This document shows positions 1 through 9,455 of a stretch of 64,000 nucleotides of DNA, in pieces. The position numbers and the translations under genes were made by a program. The DNA is from Cytophagaceae bacterium (GTDB lineage: Bacteria > Bacteroidota > Bacteroidia > Cytophagales > Spirosomataceae): contig JADKIR010000004.1 of assembly GCA_016722655.1 (NCBI GenBank), positions 1,922,001 to 1,986,000 on the forward strand, given 5' to 3'. The notes beneath the pieces were generated by a model. It did not search any database. It saw nothing but the letters and a program-made list of their open reading frames with translations, and was not told the origin of the DNA. Every line of letters begins with the position of its first letter. The first letter of the stretch is position 1.

Positions 1-909
1 AAATATGCTTCGGAATTTAACTATCTGCTCGATTTAAGTATCAAGTCTAATAAATATTCTAAAGTCGTAAAAGATGCTTTTGATAAGGGTAAAAATACAA
101 AAGATTATTCAACCGATGGCCTGGTAAGTGAACTTAAATTGGTGGCCCGTTTGATTTCAGGCGGCTTAAAAACCAAAGTTTACTTGCTCAATATCAATGG
201 ATTTGACACTCATGCGGCTCAAGGTACTACTGACGGCAAACATGCTGCTTTGCTGAAGTCAGTCAATGACTCCATCGCATGGTTTATGGCCGATCTGAAG
301 GCTCAGAATTTGTCAAAGAACGTAATTGGAATGACCATTTCGGAGTTTGGTCGCCGACCCAATGAAAATGAATCCGGAGGGACCGACCACGGTGCGGCTG
401 GGGCTATGTTTGTTTTTGGGGATGAAGTGAAAGGCGGGCTCTATGGTAATAATTTTGATTTCAGCAAGTTGGATTCCAATGGTGATTTTATACATCAGTT
501 TGATTACCGGGCGGTTTATGATGAGATTTTATACAAATGGATGGGAGGGAGTGACACCGCAATAAAAACAGTACTTCAGAAACGTTATACGCACATTCAG
601 GGAGGAATCTTAAATGATTACCTGACTACCGGCTCTCCTTTGGCCACGGAGGTACCATCTAAAAATACTGTATTTCCCAATCCAACCACTGATGGATTTA
701 TTACGCTCAATTTGAACCTTGCTCAGCCAGACACAATCTCATTATTTCAAACCACACTTTCCGGCCAAAGGCTTTCGGTTTTTCAAAATATTCCTTTACT
801 GGCGGGATCTCATTCTTTTCCGGTTCAATTAAAACTTGGAAGCGGGAATTACATTCTGGAGGTTTTGGGTAGAAAAACCAGAGAGGCTTTTAGGATAATT
901 TGGATATAA
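1..909 (+). CDS. DUF1501 family secreted protein with T9SS sorting tail (5' partial)
   Basis: The frame is open from the first base of the window, so the gene begins upstream and only its C-terminal 302 residues are visible. The segment NINGFDTHAAQ followed by TISEFGRRPNENESGGTDHG is characteristic of DUF1501 proteins, which are distantly related to alkaline phosphatase/sulfatase folds and are usually exported. The last roughly 80 residues begin with VFPNPTTDGFITLNL and end in a beta-rich stretch; this matches the type A C-terminal sorting domain of the type IX secretion system, so the protein is probably carried across the outer membrane and anchored at the surface or released. Substrate and activity are unknown. 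In Bacteroidota DUF1501 genes often lie beside a DUF1800 gene, which would be upstream of the window. Confidence 0.88.
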   Translation, partial: KYASEFNYLLDLSIKSNKYSKVVKDAFDKGKNTKDYSTDGLVSELKLVARLISGGLKTKVYLLNINGFDTHAAQGTTDGKHAALLKSVNDSIAWFMADLKAQNLSKNVIGMTISEFGRRPNENESGGTDHGAAGAMFVFGDEVKGGLYGNNFDFSKLDSNGDFIHQFDYRAVYDEILYKWMGGSDTAIKTVLQKRYTHIQGGILNDYLTTGSPLATEVPSKNTVFPNPTTDGFITLNLNLAQPDTISLFQTTLSGQRLSVFQNIPLLAGSHSFPVQLKLGSGNYILEVLGRKTREAFRIIWI

Positions 910-987
910 AAATCTTTCATTTTTACAGATTTATCTTTAAAAAAATGTATTCCATCTAATAATTGTATCAATTAGATATTTTGATGT

Positions 988-995
988 TATTTTTG
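988..995 (+). promoter_or_regulatory. Predicted -7 element TATTTTTG
   Basis: This 8-mer matches the Bacteroidota -7 consensus TAnnTTTG and lies 23 bases before the ATG of the next gene. A TTG at 963-965 is the best -33 candidate but the 22-base spacer is slightly long. Support is by pattern and position only. Confidence 0.4.
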
Positions 996-1018
996 AAAAA
1001 ATATCAACCCTAATTGAA

Positions 1019-3790
1019 ATGTTTAAAATTACTATCTCAGTATTATTGAGTATTATGGCTTGGTTTGGAATGCAGGCCGACAAACCCACCCCACCTGATT
1101 GGAAAAGATTTACAAAAGTTGTACTTGCCGAAGGCCTCGACGAACCCATGGAAATGGCATTTTTGCCCGGAAATAAAGTCCTGATTGTGGAAAGAAAAGG
1201 TGGCGTAAAAATCATCAATGAAAAGACAAAAGAAGTATTGGATGCAGGATTTATTGAAGTAAATACTAAATATACCAATAAAAAAGGCCAGATTCGCGAA
1301 GCAGAAGAGGGCTTGATGGGAGTAACCCTGGATCCAAAATTTGCGACTAATCATTGGGTGTATTTATATTATGCTCATCCTAAAGAGGCAAAACACGTAC
1401 TTACCAGATTTGTTTTGAAAGACGATGCCCTCGTGATGGAGTCTGAAAAATTGATTCTGGAAGTAAAAACCCAAAGAGAAGAATGCTGCCATACTGGTGG
1501 AGGTTTGGCCTGGGACAAGGCAGGAAATTTGTTTCTTACTGTAGGAAACAATACCGTAAACCCTCCTCAGGGCTCTTCTAACCTTGTGGAAACTCCGGGT
1601 CATGAAAACGAAGACGACCAAAGAGGTCCGGGAAATACGAATGACTTAAGAGGTAAAATCCTAAGAATACATCCAGAAGCCAACGGAACTTATACCATTC
1701 CTAAGGGAAATCTTTTCCCGGCAGGAACAGAAAAGACCCGGCCTGAAATCTATACCATGGGCCACAGAAACCCCTGGAGGATTAATATCGACAGTAAAAC
1801 CGGATATATTTACTGGGGAGAAGTTGGGCCTGATGCCGGAAAAGATTCGACCTGGGGTCCCAAAGGCTATGATGAGTTTAATCAGGCAAAAGGACCGGGA
1901 TTTTTTGGCTGGCCTTATTTTATCGGAAACAATAAGCCTTACAGAAAGTATAACTCTGAAACCAAAACTTACGGAGAGCCATTTGATCCCAATAACCCGG
2001 TAAATAACTCGGTAAATAATACTGGTTTGGTGAATTTACCAAAACCTATGCCAGCCATGCTTTATTATCCCTACGGGCAATCTCCGGAATTCCCTGAGTT
2101 GGGTACCTCTGGAAGAAGTGCCACAGGTGGACCAGTTTTCAGGAAAGCCGATTTTGTGGGTGCTCCCCGTCCCTGGCCTGACTATTATGAGGGCAAGTGG
2201 CTAATTACCGACTTTATGAGAGGTTGGATATTTGCCATAACTATGGACGAAAAGGGCGATTATCAGTCAATGGAAAGAGTATTGCCAGACATGAACTTTA
2301 GTTCTGCCATTGATATGGATTTTGGCCCGTCGGGTGATATGTATGTGCTCGAATATGGTTCGGCATGGTTTAGGGGCAATGCCAATTCCAAATTAGTGAA
2401 AATCGAATATAATGCCGGAAACAGAAGACCGTCAGCAGTTGCTTTTTCAGACAAAAACTCGGGATCTCTACCATTAACTGTAAAATTTTCAGCGGAAGGG
2501 TCTTCTGATTTTGACGATTATGATCAAAATAAGCTGACTTATAAATGGAAGATTACCGATGCAAAGAAAGCTCAGGTAGCTTTACTTTCAGGAAAAGAGG
2601 CAACTTATACTTTCAAACTTGCAGGAAACTATAATGTGACTCTGGAAGTAACTGACACCAAAGGTGCTAAAAACAGCATTTCCATTCCTGTTACCGCAGG
2701 CAATGCCGCTCCTGAAATTGAAGTGGTACTAAGCTCCCCCAATCAGACATTCTATTTCGGAAAAGAGCCCATCAATTATGTGGTAAAAGTAAAAGATAAA
2801 GAAGATGGCGAAACCGGCTCAAAAATCAAAGACGATGAAGTAGCGGTTACTTTTGACTTTATCCCGCAGGGATTTGACCCTATAGAGATTGCCGCAAAAC
2901 AGAAAAGTGCCGATGACATGGCTCAATATGCTATCGGTAGAAACCTCATCGAGGCATCTGATTGTAAATCTTGTCATCAATATGCCACAAAATCTATCGG
3001 GCCAAGCTATAAAGATGTGGCAGGAAAATATGCCAAAACACCTGATAATATGAATTATTTGGTAAAGAAAATCAAAGAAGGCGGTAGCGGAGTTTGGGGC
3101 GAACATGGCATGAGTGCTCACCCAAATGTGAGCGATATAGATGCCAAACGCATGGTAGATTATATATTTAGTTTGGGTGGTGCAGCAGCAAATGTTCCAA
3201 GACTTGGGTTGACAGGGAAAGTAGAGCCAATTGCACCTACTTACGAAAATGCAGGTGGAAACTATGTGCTCAGAGCAGCTTATAAAGATAAAGGAGCCGC
3301 AAAAACCAAGTCAATACTTTCAGAAAAAATGCTTTATTTAAGAAGCCAGTATTTACGTCCGCAGGATTTGAGTGGTTCTTCAAGTGTTCAGATCATCACC
3401 ACTTTATCATATTCGTTTTCATTTATTGGAGATAAGTCTTATGGTTTTTATAAAAATATTGACTTAACTTCAATCAAAGAAGTGGTTGCATTTTTGCAGG
3501 TTAACTCAAGAAATGGAGCAGTAGGTGCCAATGTGGAATTAAGGCTTGACAGTCCTACCGGTAAACTTCTGGGAGTTTCCGAATTTGTTGGAAATAAAGA
3601 AGTACCTTTTGAGAGACCACCGGCAGGTGCAGGAGCTGCGGAATGGGCAAGAGCGAGAAGCACGAAAGCAACTATAAAACTCAATGAGGCGGTAAACGGG
3701 AAACACGATGTTTATTTAGTTTTCAGAAACGAAAAAGCTCAGAAGACCGACATTTTAGCTCAGTTTAATGAAGTTGGTTTTTTTAATTAA
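1019..3790 (+). CDS. Secreted sugar dehydrogenase-like propeller / PKD / cytochrome c fusion protein
   Basis: A 923-residue exported protein. After a short signal peptide (about residues 1-20), residues 35-460 look like a PQQ-dependent glucose/sorbosone dehydrogenase-type beta-propeller (motifs GGGLAWDKAGNLFLTVGNN and MGHRNPWRIN). A PKD-like domain follows at about 470-565. A class I cytochrome c domain has its haem motif CKSCH at residues 649-653 and a likely axial methionine in HGMSAH. The C-terminal 170 residues are beta-rich and resemble a carbohydrate-binding module. Known relatives oxidise sugars and pass electrons to cytochromes; here dehydrogenase and haem carrier appear fused, so a periplasmic or surface electron-transfer enzyme is inferred. 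PQQ use and the substrate cannot be read from the sequence. A hairpin terminator follows the stop. Confidence 0.85.
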   Translation: MFKITISVLLSIMAWFGMQADKPTPPDWKRFTKVVLAEGLDEPMEMAFLPGNKVLIVERKGGVKIINEKTKEVLDAGFIEVNTKYTNKKGQIREAEEGLMGVTLDPKFATNHWVYLYYAHPKEAKHVLTRFVLKDDALVMESEKLILEVKTQREECCHTGGGLAWDKAGNLFLTVGNNTVNPPQGSSNLVETPGHENEDDQRGPGNTNDLRGKILRIHPEANGTYTIPKGNLFPAGTEKTRPEIYTMGHRNPWRINIDSKTGYIYWGEVGPDAGKDSTWGPKGYDEFNQAKGPGFFGWPYFIGNNKPYRKYNSETKTYGEPFDPNNPVNNSVNNTGLVNLPKPMPAMLYYPYGQSPEFPELGTSGRSATGGPVFRKADFVGAPRPWPDYYEGKWLITDFMRGWIFAITMDEKGDYQSMERVLPDMNFSSAIDMDFGPSGDMYVLEYGSAWFRGNANSKLVKIEYNAGNRRPSAVAFSDKNSGSLPLTVKFSAEGSSDFDDYDQNKLTYKWKITDAKKAQVALLSGKEATYTFKLAGNYNVTLEVTDTKGAKNSISIPVTAGNAAPEIEVVLSSPNQTFYFGKEPINYVVKVKDKEDGETGSKIKDDEVAVTFDFIPQGFDPIEIAAKQKSADDMAQYAIGRNLIEASDCKSCHQYATKSIGPSYKDVAGKYAKTPDNMNYLVKKIKEGGSGVWGEHGMSAHPNVSDIDAKRMVDYIFSLGGAAANVPRLGLTGKVEPIAPTYENAGGNYVLRAAYKDKGAAKTKSILSEKMLYLRSQYLRPQDLSGSSSVQIITTLSYSFSFIGDKSYGFYKNIDLTSIKEVVAFLQVNSRNGAVGANVELRLDSPTGKLLGVSEFVGNKEVPFERPPAGAGAAEWARARSTKATIKLNEAVNGKHDVYLVFRNEKAQKTDILAQFNEVGFFN

Positions 3791-3822
3791 TTTTTTAAGA
3801 AACCTTGATATTTAGTATATTA

Positions 3823-3868
3823 AAGAGGGTATCGTTTCGCTAAAGCGAGGCCCTCTTCAATTTTTTTG
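3823..3868 (+). terminator. Intrinsic terminator after the propeller/cytochrome gene
   Basis: AAGAGGG at 3823-3829 pairs with CCCTCTT at 3851-3857, an inner TTCGC/GCGA pairing extends the stem, and a run of seven T residues follows. Confidence 0.8.
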
Positions 3869-3947
3869 AATAAGATTTGTTTTAAATGATTATTTTTATT
3901 CCAACTTTCCGGGATAAAAAAGTGTCATACACATAAACAAAATAAAA

Positions 3948-4301
3948 ATGAATATCTTAAAAATTCTGGCAATTTGTACTATTGGATTTTTGTCATGTGA
4001 AAGTGAAGATGCCGTAAATGGTGAATTACTTTCGGTAAGCTTTAAACCTACGCAATGTTCGGAACTCTGGGACAAAGAACCTTATACATCACTGGCCGAC
4101 AATTCGAGGGAAAACAGAATTAAGGCTTTTTTGAAAGATAAAGGGATAACCAATCTGATTGATTTTAAAAAAACTACCGATTCAAACATTTATTGCCAGG
4201 CTTGTGAATGCCCTAGTAATGATAATTTTAGTTTCAAAGTTTCACAATCTGACTACGAAAAACTTAAGGCCATTGAGCCTTTTAAAACTATTTTGAAATA
4301 A
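3948..4301 (+). CDS. Hypothetical small lipoprotein
   Basis: A 117-residue protein with a short hydrophobic leader ending in FLSC (Cys17) followed by acidic residues ESED, so a lipoprotein signal is likely, with export across the inner membrane and possibly the outer one. The mature part has a QACEC cysteine pair and no domain I recognise. The spacing, KAFLKDKGITNLIDFKKTTDSN in pieces and the C-terminal YEKLKAIEPF, suggests a small compact fold. It stands alone between two terminators, so it is probably monocistronic. Function is unknown. Confidence 0.72.
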   Translation: MNILKILAICTIGFLSCESEDAVNGELLSVSFKPTQCSELWDKEPYTSLADNSRENRIKAFLKDKGITNLIDFKKTTDSNIYCQACECPSNDNFSFKVSQSDYEKLKAIEPFKTILK

Positions 4302-4324
4302 TAGCTATTTTTTATCAATTCAAA

Positions 4325-4355
4325 AAAAGTCAGGTATAATCCCTGACTTTTTTTG
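4325..4355. terminator. Bidirectional terminator between convergent genes
   Basis: AAAAGTCAGG (4325-4334) pairs with CCTGACTTTT (4342-4351). The A run before and the T run after serve both the plus-strand lipoprotein gene and the minus-strand gene ending at 4365. Confidence 0.85.
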
Positions 4356-4364
4356 TTAATGATT

Positions 4365-6293
4365 TTATTTCAACGAATTTATATAAGCCGCAATAGTGAG
4401 GGCATCTTTCCTGGGTACCTGAGGCATGGGAGCCATTTCAGTGGCATAGTCTGGCCAGTTGCCGGGTTTTGGATTATAAATTAAATCCACGATTTTCTCA
4501 TTAGAATAACCTCTTTTGGCCACATCTTTAAATGCCGGACCCACCACTTTTTTATCGGCTGCATGACAAGCCAGACAAGTGTGTTTTTGCAGCAATGGTT
4601 TCACTGCAGCATAAGTTATTGGAGTAGCAGCTGACTTCGCCGGAGCATTTTTACCATCAGGCGATTTCAGTTCTTTGGTTTTGCTGATCTGGCTTTTTGC
4701 AGTTTTTGTGGCCGAACTGCTAGTTTTCATTTCATTAACCGCCAGTTTTTTGCCTTCGGGTATTGTATTTAAAGTATAATAGACCGTAGGGTGCACCAAG
4801 CTCCAGGATTTTTCTGCCGACCTGATTCCCTCCAGATTCAACTCATGAATATACCATTTCCGCAAGCCATCTATTACAATTCTTACTGTACGGCCATCTT
4901 CGCTCACTTTTACACCTTTTATTTTCAGGTCTAGTTTGTTGACTGGTGGTGAGCCATACACCGGATGATGCTTGTAAATAAAGCTGGTAGCGGCATACGA
5001 TGCCAAATCTTCTGCCGATTTTATATTAACAGGCATCGTAAATTTGATTTCAAAACCATCAGGCATGGCTTTGCAAGTTTCCATCTCAAAAGGTACCTTT
5101 CCGTTCCATATGAGTCTTTGCAGCCCCTGATTGCGGTCTCCGGCTGAGCCCCAGCCCCGGTTGGTTTCTCCCACAAACATGGAACCATCAGGAGAAAAAG
5201 TCATCCTCAAAACCCCCGATTGAAATCCTGACCTGAAATCCCACGCAGCTCCCTGAAACTCTCCATTTACTTTTTCCAGAAACACCCTCATGATTTTTGA
5301 TTGGCCCTGATCACCCACAAATAATTGACCCGAAAATGGTCCGAAACCACCTAATGTTTCATCTTTGATGATTTCAGAATTTGAAATACCCAAAACACCG
5401 TGAGGAAGCCAGACTGCAGGCGGCTGCACTGCTGGATATTTTTCTTTTAGTTCATATAGCAGTTGGCCTTTTTCGTTAACTACATTCTCAGGCTTAATGG
5501 CATTTCCGTTGGCATCTCTGTTTTTTCGGTTGTCTCTTTCAGCAAAAAACTGCTGCTCAGTAATTTTCACAGGATGATTGGCGTCAACCCATTTAAGGTT
5601 GGCAGGATGCCCCACAAATGCCCCTTTTTTTACATGCCATAATCCACCTGAGCCCATCCAGTCGCCCTGGTTATCGGTGTAAAACAATTCGCCATCTATC
5701 ATTCCCAAGCCGCAGGGTGATCTCATCCCCGATGCCCACGGCTCATATTTTCCGTCAGGAAATATCTTAAAAATCGAACCTCTGGTTTTTGCTCTTGATT
5801 CACCACGCCACCATTCTTCATCTCCAAATGCCACATTTCCACTTACAAAAAAGCTTCCATCGGGTGCGATTTTTGGTCCAAAAGAATATTCATGATAGTG
5901 GCCCGAAACTTCCCATGCGTGAACAGTTTCAAACAAATCACCTTTCCCATCACCATTTTTGTCGGTGATTCTGGTCAATTCTCCTCTTTGGGCACAGTAA
6001 AATGAGCCGTCTTTATAAACCAGACCTAAAACTTCATGTAGTCCCGAAGCAAATTTTCTGAAATAAGGGTTTTTTGAAGTTGGATTATCCACTATCCAGA
6101 TTTCGCCCCGGCGGGTTGCCAATGCCAGCGAACCTGTTGGTAGCATGGTTACTCCACCAATTTCAAGAAGCACTCCTTCCGGCACCGCAAGAGTGGCTAT
6201 TTTATAAAAATCTTCTTCTTTGGGCGATTCCTGAGCTACACTTACCCCTGTGGTCAATATAACCCAAAGCATTATATTTAATATTTTCTTCAT
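4365..6293 (-). CDS. Secreted beta-propeller protein with C-terminal cytochrome c domain
   Basis: A 642-residue protein with a clear signal peptide (MKKILNIMLWVILTTGVSVAQ). Residues 25-400 form a propeller-like region of the kind annotated as L-sorbosone dehydrogenase-like or PVC-type membrane-bound dehydrogenase; several repeats carry the PDGS turn. Residues 410-510 are a beta-sandwich-like linker, 520-555 is a Lys/Ser/Thr-rich flexible stretch, and the C-terminal 75 residues are a cytochrome c domain with CLACH at 573-577 and a candidate axial methionine in EMAPMP. It is inferred to oxidise a sugar or related substrate in the periplasm and pass electrons to the respiratory chain. It lies head-to-tail after the DUF1080 protein encoded at 6378-8174, so the two are probably co-expressed. 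Confidence 0.83.
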   Translation of the reverse strand: MKKILNIMLWVILTTGVSVAQESPKEEDFYKIATLAVPEGVLLEIGGVTMLPTGSLALATRRGEIWIVDNPTSKNPYFRKFASGLHEVLGLVYKDGSFYCAQRGELTRITDKNGDGKGDLFETVHAWEVSGHYHEYSFGPKIAPDGSFFVSGNVAFGDEEWWRGESRAKTRGSIFKIFPDGKYEPWASGMRSPCGLGMIDGELFYTDNQGDWMGSGGLWHVKKGAFVGHPANLKWVDANHPVKITEQQFFAERDNRKNRDANGNAIKPENVVNEKGQLLYELKEKYPAVQPPAVWLPHGVLGISNSEIIKDETLGGFGPFSGQLFVGDQGQSKIMRVFLEKVNGEFQGAAWDFRSGFQSGVLRMTFSPDGSMFVGETNRGWGSAGDRNQGLQRLIWNGKVPFEMETCKAMPDGFEIKFTMPVNIKSAEDLASYAATSFIYKHHPVYGSPPVNKLDLKIKGVKVSEDGRTVRIVIDGLRKWYIHELNLEGIRSAEKSWSLVHPTVYYTLNTIPEGKKLAVNEMKTSSSATKTAKSQISKTKELKSPDGKNAPAKSAATPITYAAVKPLLQKHTCLACHAADKKVVGPAFKDVAKRGYSNEKIVDLIYNPKPGNWPDYATEMAPMPQVPRKDALTIAAYINSLK

Positions 6294-6377
6294 ATAATTA
6301 AAATTATAAAGTCTTATTTTTCAATATTTTATTATTTCAAATTTTAAAACTGAAAGCCTGAAATTTATTTTCTTCTT

Positions 6378-8174
6378 TCAGAATAAAATGGAATAAATGA
6401 TTTTATTGTCGGCCGGTTTTACCACCAATAAATTTCCATCAACAATTCCGGCTTCATGCCCGGTATTGATTTGGATAAAATACGATTTATCATCAATTGC
6501 ATAAAGGTTATCACCTACTTTTTCAATCTTACTGCTCTTTGCCAGCCTTCCAAATATTTCCGAATCGTTGTTTTTAAATGCTATTTCCCGGCTAACCATT
6601 TTTCCTTTCGAAATCCTTATTTTATCAGCGATTTCATTTCCAAATATTTTGTATCTGAAAGTTGGCATATCTTCTTCATCCAACTCATAGCCCAGTGGTT
6701 TATAACCTGATGCTGTAGTATCTGTAGCAGCGGATTTTCCTTTGCCTATGAACAGTTGATCAGAAAGGGGAGAGAGGCTACCCAAAGGCTTTGATGAGCC
6801 GTCACCGCGGTCATTCCACATGGGTGATGCATCAAGATAGGCTCCTTTCCATATCTGAAACAAGGCACCTTTGTCCATATCATAAGTAAAATGAATGTTG
6901 GAAGGAGTACCTATTGAAACCGCATGCACGATTCGTTTTTTCTTTCCTTCTTCCTCAAAATCCATGAAGCTTCTCAGTAAATTGGGCGTATTGGCAGTCA
7001 GCAAAATCGGATCTGAAGCACCACTTGCAATCAACGACCCAAAAGTGTGATGTGCCACCTGACGGAACCCCGGCCCTGCCGACCAAAATCCCAGTCCCGG
7101 TCTTAGCCAGCCATCACGTTTATTATTGAATATTTCAAAAGTATGCTCCCCTTCTGTCAGATTGATGGAGGCCCTTCGCTGCTCTGAGGTTACAGTCCAA
7201 ATGTTGTCCAAAATCACCTGATTGTCTATTTTCAACATGCTGTTACCACCCAATTGGGTAGCAAATTCATACTTGCCTGTTGTTGGAGCTATGTATTTTC
7301 CTTTGATTAAAAACGCATAATCGTTAGATTTTTTGGTCACCTCCCAGGTCAATTCAGGGGTATTGCCTTTTTCATCGATTTTCAGGGTCGAAAGGTCTGC
7401 ATTGTGGGCATAAGACCCATAATATACCTGATAGTTCAGGTCTTTGATACTTCCCGCTTTTTTATCGAAATTATTGATTATGATATTTCTGAAAGCCACT
7501 GAGCCGTGGTCACCTTGAATCCTCAATTGGGCGGATGCCACTTCCATCTCAGAGATACTTCCACGGGTTACTCCCGACAGGCTTACATTTTCATGTATGA
7601 TTACGCCGTTGAGTTTTATAAAAAGTATTTTGGCATTTTCTATTTTTTTACCTGTAGCATCAAATCTCGGAGCCTGAAACGAAATGGTCATTTTTTGCCA
7701 CATTCCGGGAGCTTTAGAAACATTATAGCGGGGAGCGTAACCTTCATAGCCTTTTTCTGCCTCAGTTTTGGTGTCGTCCCAACGTTGATATATTCCACCA
7801 CAATCAAAGTATTTTGGTGTTTTTGCTCCCCATGAGTCGTTGAGCTGAATCTCGTACCGGCTTTGAAGATAAATGCCCGAGTTGGAGCCTTTTGCGATCA
7901 TAAATTCCAGATCTATGTCCATGTCGCCATGTGCAAATTTGCTAAAAAGGTCATAGTCAGTGCCATATTTTCCTTGCTGGTGCTCACATACCAGCACACC
8001 CGTTCCCGGTTTTGTACTAATAGTATTGTTAGTGTTAATGTCAACATTTACGTCGCCGGTAATCTTCCAATTGCTTGATTTTGATTCAAAATCAGAGAGG
8101 TCGGTCAGTGGGAGGGAGGTCTGGCCAAACGCCAAACTACTACTGAGCAATCCCAATAGAATGATTCTTTTCAT
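6378..8174 (-). CDS. DUF1080 (3-keto-disaccharide hydrolase family) protein with PA14-like domain
   Basis: A 598-residue exported protein (signal MKRIILLGLLSSSLAFGQ). Residues 25-235 match the DUF1080 / PF06439 jelly-roll fold: DFESKSSNWKITGDVNVD near the start, then SNSGIYLQSRYEIQLNDSWG, a typical family motif. Residues 240-370 resemble a PA14-type sugar-binding sandwich (YVAP-like TGKYEF, LKIDNQVILDN). The last 200 residues form a further beta-rich domain often found with these proteins. Some DUF1080 proteins cleave 3-keto-glycosides made by sugar dehydrogenases, which fits the adjacent dehydrogenase-like genes; the actual substrate is inference. It is the upstream gene of a probable pair with 4365-6293. 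Confidence 0.85.
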   Translation of the reverse strand: MKRIILLGLLSSSLAFGQTSLPLTDLSDFESKSSNWKITGDVNVDINTNNTISTKPGTGVLVCEHQQGKYGTDYDLFSKFAHGDMDIDLEFMIAKGSNSGIYLQSRYEIQLNDSWGAKTPKYFDCGGIYQRWDDTKTEAEKGYEGYAPRYNVSKAPGMWQKMTISFQAPRFDATGKKIENAKILFIKLNGVIIHENVSLSGVTRGSISEMEVASAQLRIQGDHGSVAFRNIIINNFDKKAGSIKDLNYQVYYGSYAHNADLSTLKIDEKGNTPELTWEVTKKSNDYAFLIKGKYIAPTTGKYEFATQLGGNSMLKIDNQVILDNIWTVTSEQRRASINLTEGEHTFEIFNNKRDGWLRPGLGFWSAGPGFRQVAHHTFGSLIASGASDPILLTANTPNLLRSFMDFEEEGKKKRIVHAVSIGTPSNIHFTYDMDKGALFQIWKGAYLDASPMWNDRGDGSSKPLGSLSPLSDQLFIGKGKSAATDTTASGYKPLGYELDEEDMPTFRYKIFGNEIADKIRISKGKMVSREIAFKNNDSEIFGRLAKSSKIEKVGDNLYAIDDKSYFIQINTGHEAGIVDGNLLVVKPADNKIIYSILF

Positions 8175-8292
8175 TTAGGGTTCTTTTTTTTGGGTAAATA
8201 TAAAGAAATGCAATTTGATTTTTGAGAAAGGAAGTTTAAAAAGTCAGGGTATTAATATTTTTTTAATAAAGAAAAATTGAATTTTCTGGCAC

Positions 8293-8319
8293 AAAAAAAG
8301 CCGGGGCTTTCGCTCCGGC
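8293..8319 (-). terminator. Terminator of the outer-membrane barrel gene
   Basis: GCCGGGG (8300-8306) pairs with CTCCGGC (8313-8319), including one G-T pair. On the minus strand it is followed by seven T residues (A run 8293-8299). Confidence 0.8.
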
Positions 8320-8343
8320 AATATTTTTTGAATATTATCAATG

Positions 8344-8997
8344 CTATTTTAATTTATACAAAATTCCCAGTCTCATAACCGAAACCTTGGATACCGCCTC
8401 ATTTGGCGTAACCGCCCCATTTAACTTCCTTAATACAGTGAAATCAGGCACTTTGATATTGAAAACACCTGAAAGTTCTACCATGATTTTATTTTTTAGG
8501 ATAGATTTTCCAATCGATATTTTGGGAGAAATACCAAAGTTGAAATCTTTGATTTCGGTATTAATAAATGACACCTGATTGGTGGGTGAATCGGCAGTTG
8601 AGCTTACTTTTGTCTTTCCATTGAACCCTCTGGCTTTGGTGCCAAAAGCCGAAATCCCCGCATCAAAGTTAAATCCATGTTTCTTAGAATTGACCGAAAA
8701 CATCACCGGAATCTCGAGTAATCTGTTATTTACAAATATTTCGGATTCTGAATTTGGGGTATTTGGAAACTCCGCCTGATACTGAAAAGAGCCAAAACTG
8801 AAACCTGTTTTTATCCCAATAAGCTTATTCAGATTTTTATTTACACTTAACTCAAGCCCGGGAATTACCCGGAAAGTGGAGGCTGACTTTTCATTTATTT
8901 TAAAAAATGAAGCATTGGTATTTACACCAATTCTTATTTCCTGCGAAAATGAAATCATAGGAAATACTAAAAGCAAAAGGTAGATTATCTTTTTCAT
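8344..8997 (-). CDS. Outer-membrane beta-barrel protein (PorT-like family)
   Basis: A 217-residue protein with signal peptide MKKIIYLLLLVFPMISFSQ followed by alternating amphipathic strands such as IRIGVNTNASFFKI, KTGFSFGSFQYQAEF and FNFGISPKISIGKSI, ending in VMRLGILYKLK, as expected for a small barrel of the PF13568-type family abundant in Bacteroidota. It stands alone with its own terminator. A structural or sensing role in the outer membrane is likely; no specific ligand can be proposed. Confidence 0.8.
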   Translation of the reverse strand: MKKIIYLLLLVFPMISFSQEIRIGVNTNASFFKINEKSASTFRVIPGLELSVNKNLNKLIGIKTGFSFGSFQYQAEFPNTPNSESEIFVNNRLLEIPVMFSVNSKKHGFNFDAGISAFGTKARGFNGKTKVSSTADSPTNQVSFINTEIKDFNFGISPKISIGKSILKNKIMVELSGVFNIKVPDFTVLRKLNGAVTPNEAVSKVSVMRLGILYKLK

Positions 8998-9084
8998 GAG
9001 AGTTATGATTTAGTTTTCAATATAAATATAACCTATTTTTTGAAAAATGTAATTTTAAAAATGCTGATTTTCAAATTTCAAAAC

Positions 9085-9116
9085 AAAAAAAAAGCCGAAG
9101 CTTTCACTCCGGCTTT
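9085..9116 (-). terminator. Terminator of the atpD-atpC operon
   Basis: AAAGCCGAAG (9091-9100) pairs with CTCCGGCTTT (9107-9116) with one mismatch; on the minus strand a T-rich tract follows. Confidence 0.75.
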
Positions 9117-9139
9117 CTTAAATTATTTTTTTCGAAATA

Positions 9140-9382
9140 TCAGATAACTGTTTCTGCCAAAACCAACACTTTGTTGTTGATTACCTGCAAAACTCCGCCG
9201 CCAATTTCGATGCTTTCTTTTTTATTTCCAATGGCATAAACCAAAGCACCGTCTTTCAGGGTACTTACCATAGGAGCGTGATCTTTCAATAGCTCAAAAC
9301 GACCCACTTTTCCAGGAAGGAAAACTGCATCCACTTCGCCTTGAAACACATTTTGTTCGGGAGTAATTATCTCTAAAACCAT
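9140..9382 (-). CDS. atpC: F1F0 ATP synthase epsilon subunit
   Basis: An 80-residue protein corresponding to the N-terminal beta-sandwich of the epsilon subunit: MVLEIITPEQNVFQGEVDAV, the LPGKVGRFELLKDHAPMVSTL segment in pieces, and a glycine-rich IEIGGGVLQV. It lacks the C-terminal helical pair of longer homologues, which is common in Bacteroidota. It sits in the F1 central stalk and couples rotation to catalysis. It follows atpD by 73 bases and shares its operon; a terminator lies just downstream. Confidence 0.95.
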   Translation of the reverse strand: MVLEIITPEQNVFQGEVDAVFLPGKVGRFELLKDHAPMVSTLKDGALVYAIGNKKESIEIGGGVLQVINNKVLVLAETVI

Positions 9383-9397
9383 ATTTTTTTTAAATGC

Positions 9398-9423
9398 GAA
9401 GATTAATTTAATCTCTAATCTTC
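9398..9423 (-). other. Intercistronic hairpin between atpD and atpC
   Basis: GAAGATTA (9398-9405) and TAATCTTC (9416-9423) form an 8-base inverted repeat in the atpD-atpC gap with no T run on the minus strand. It could affect mRNA processing or subunit ratio; this is inference. Confidence 0.4.
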
Positions 9424-9455
9424 TATATTCTTTTTAAAATATCTCTAGGGGCTGC

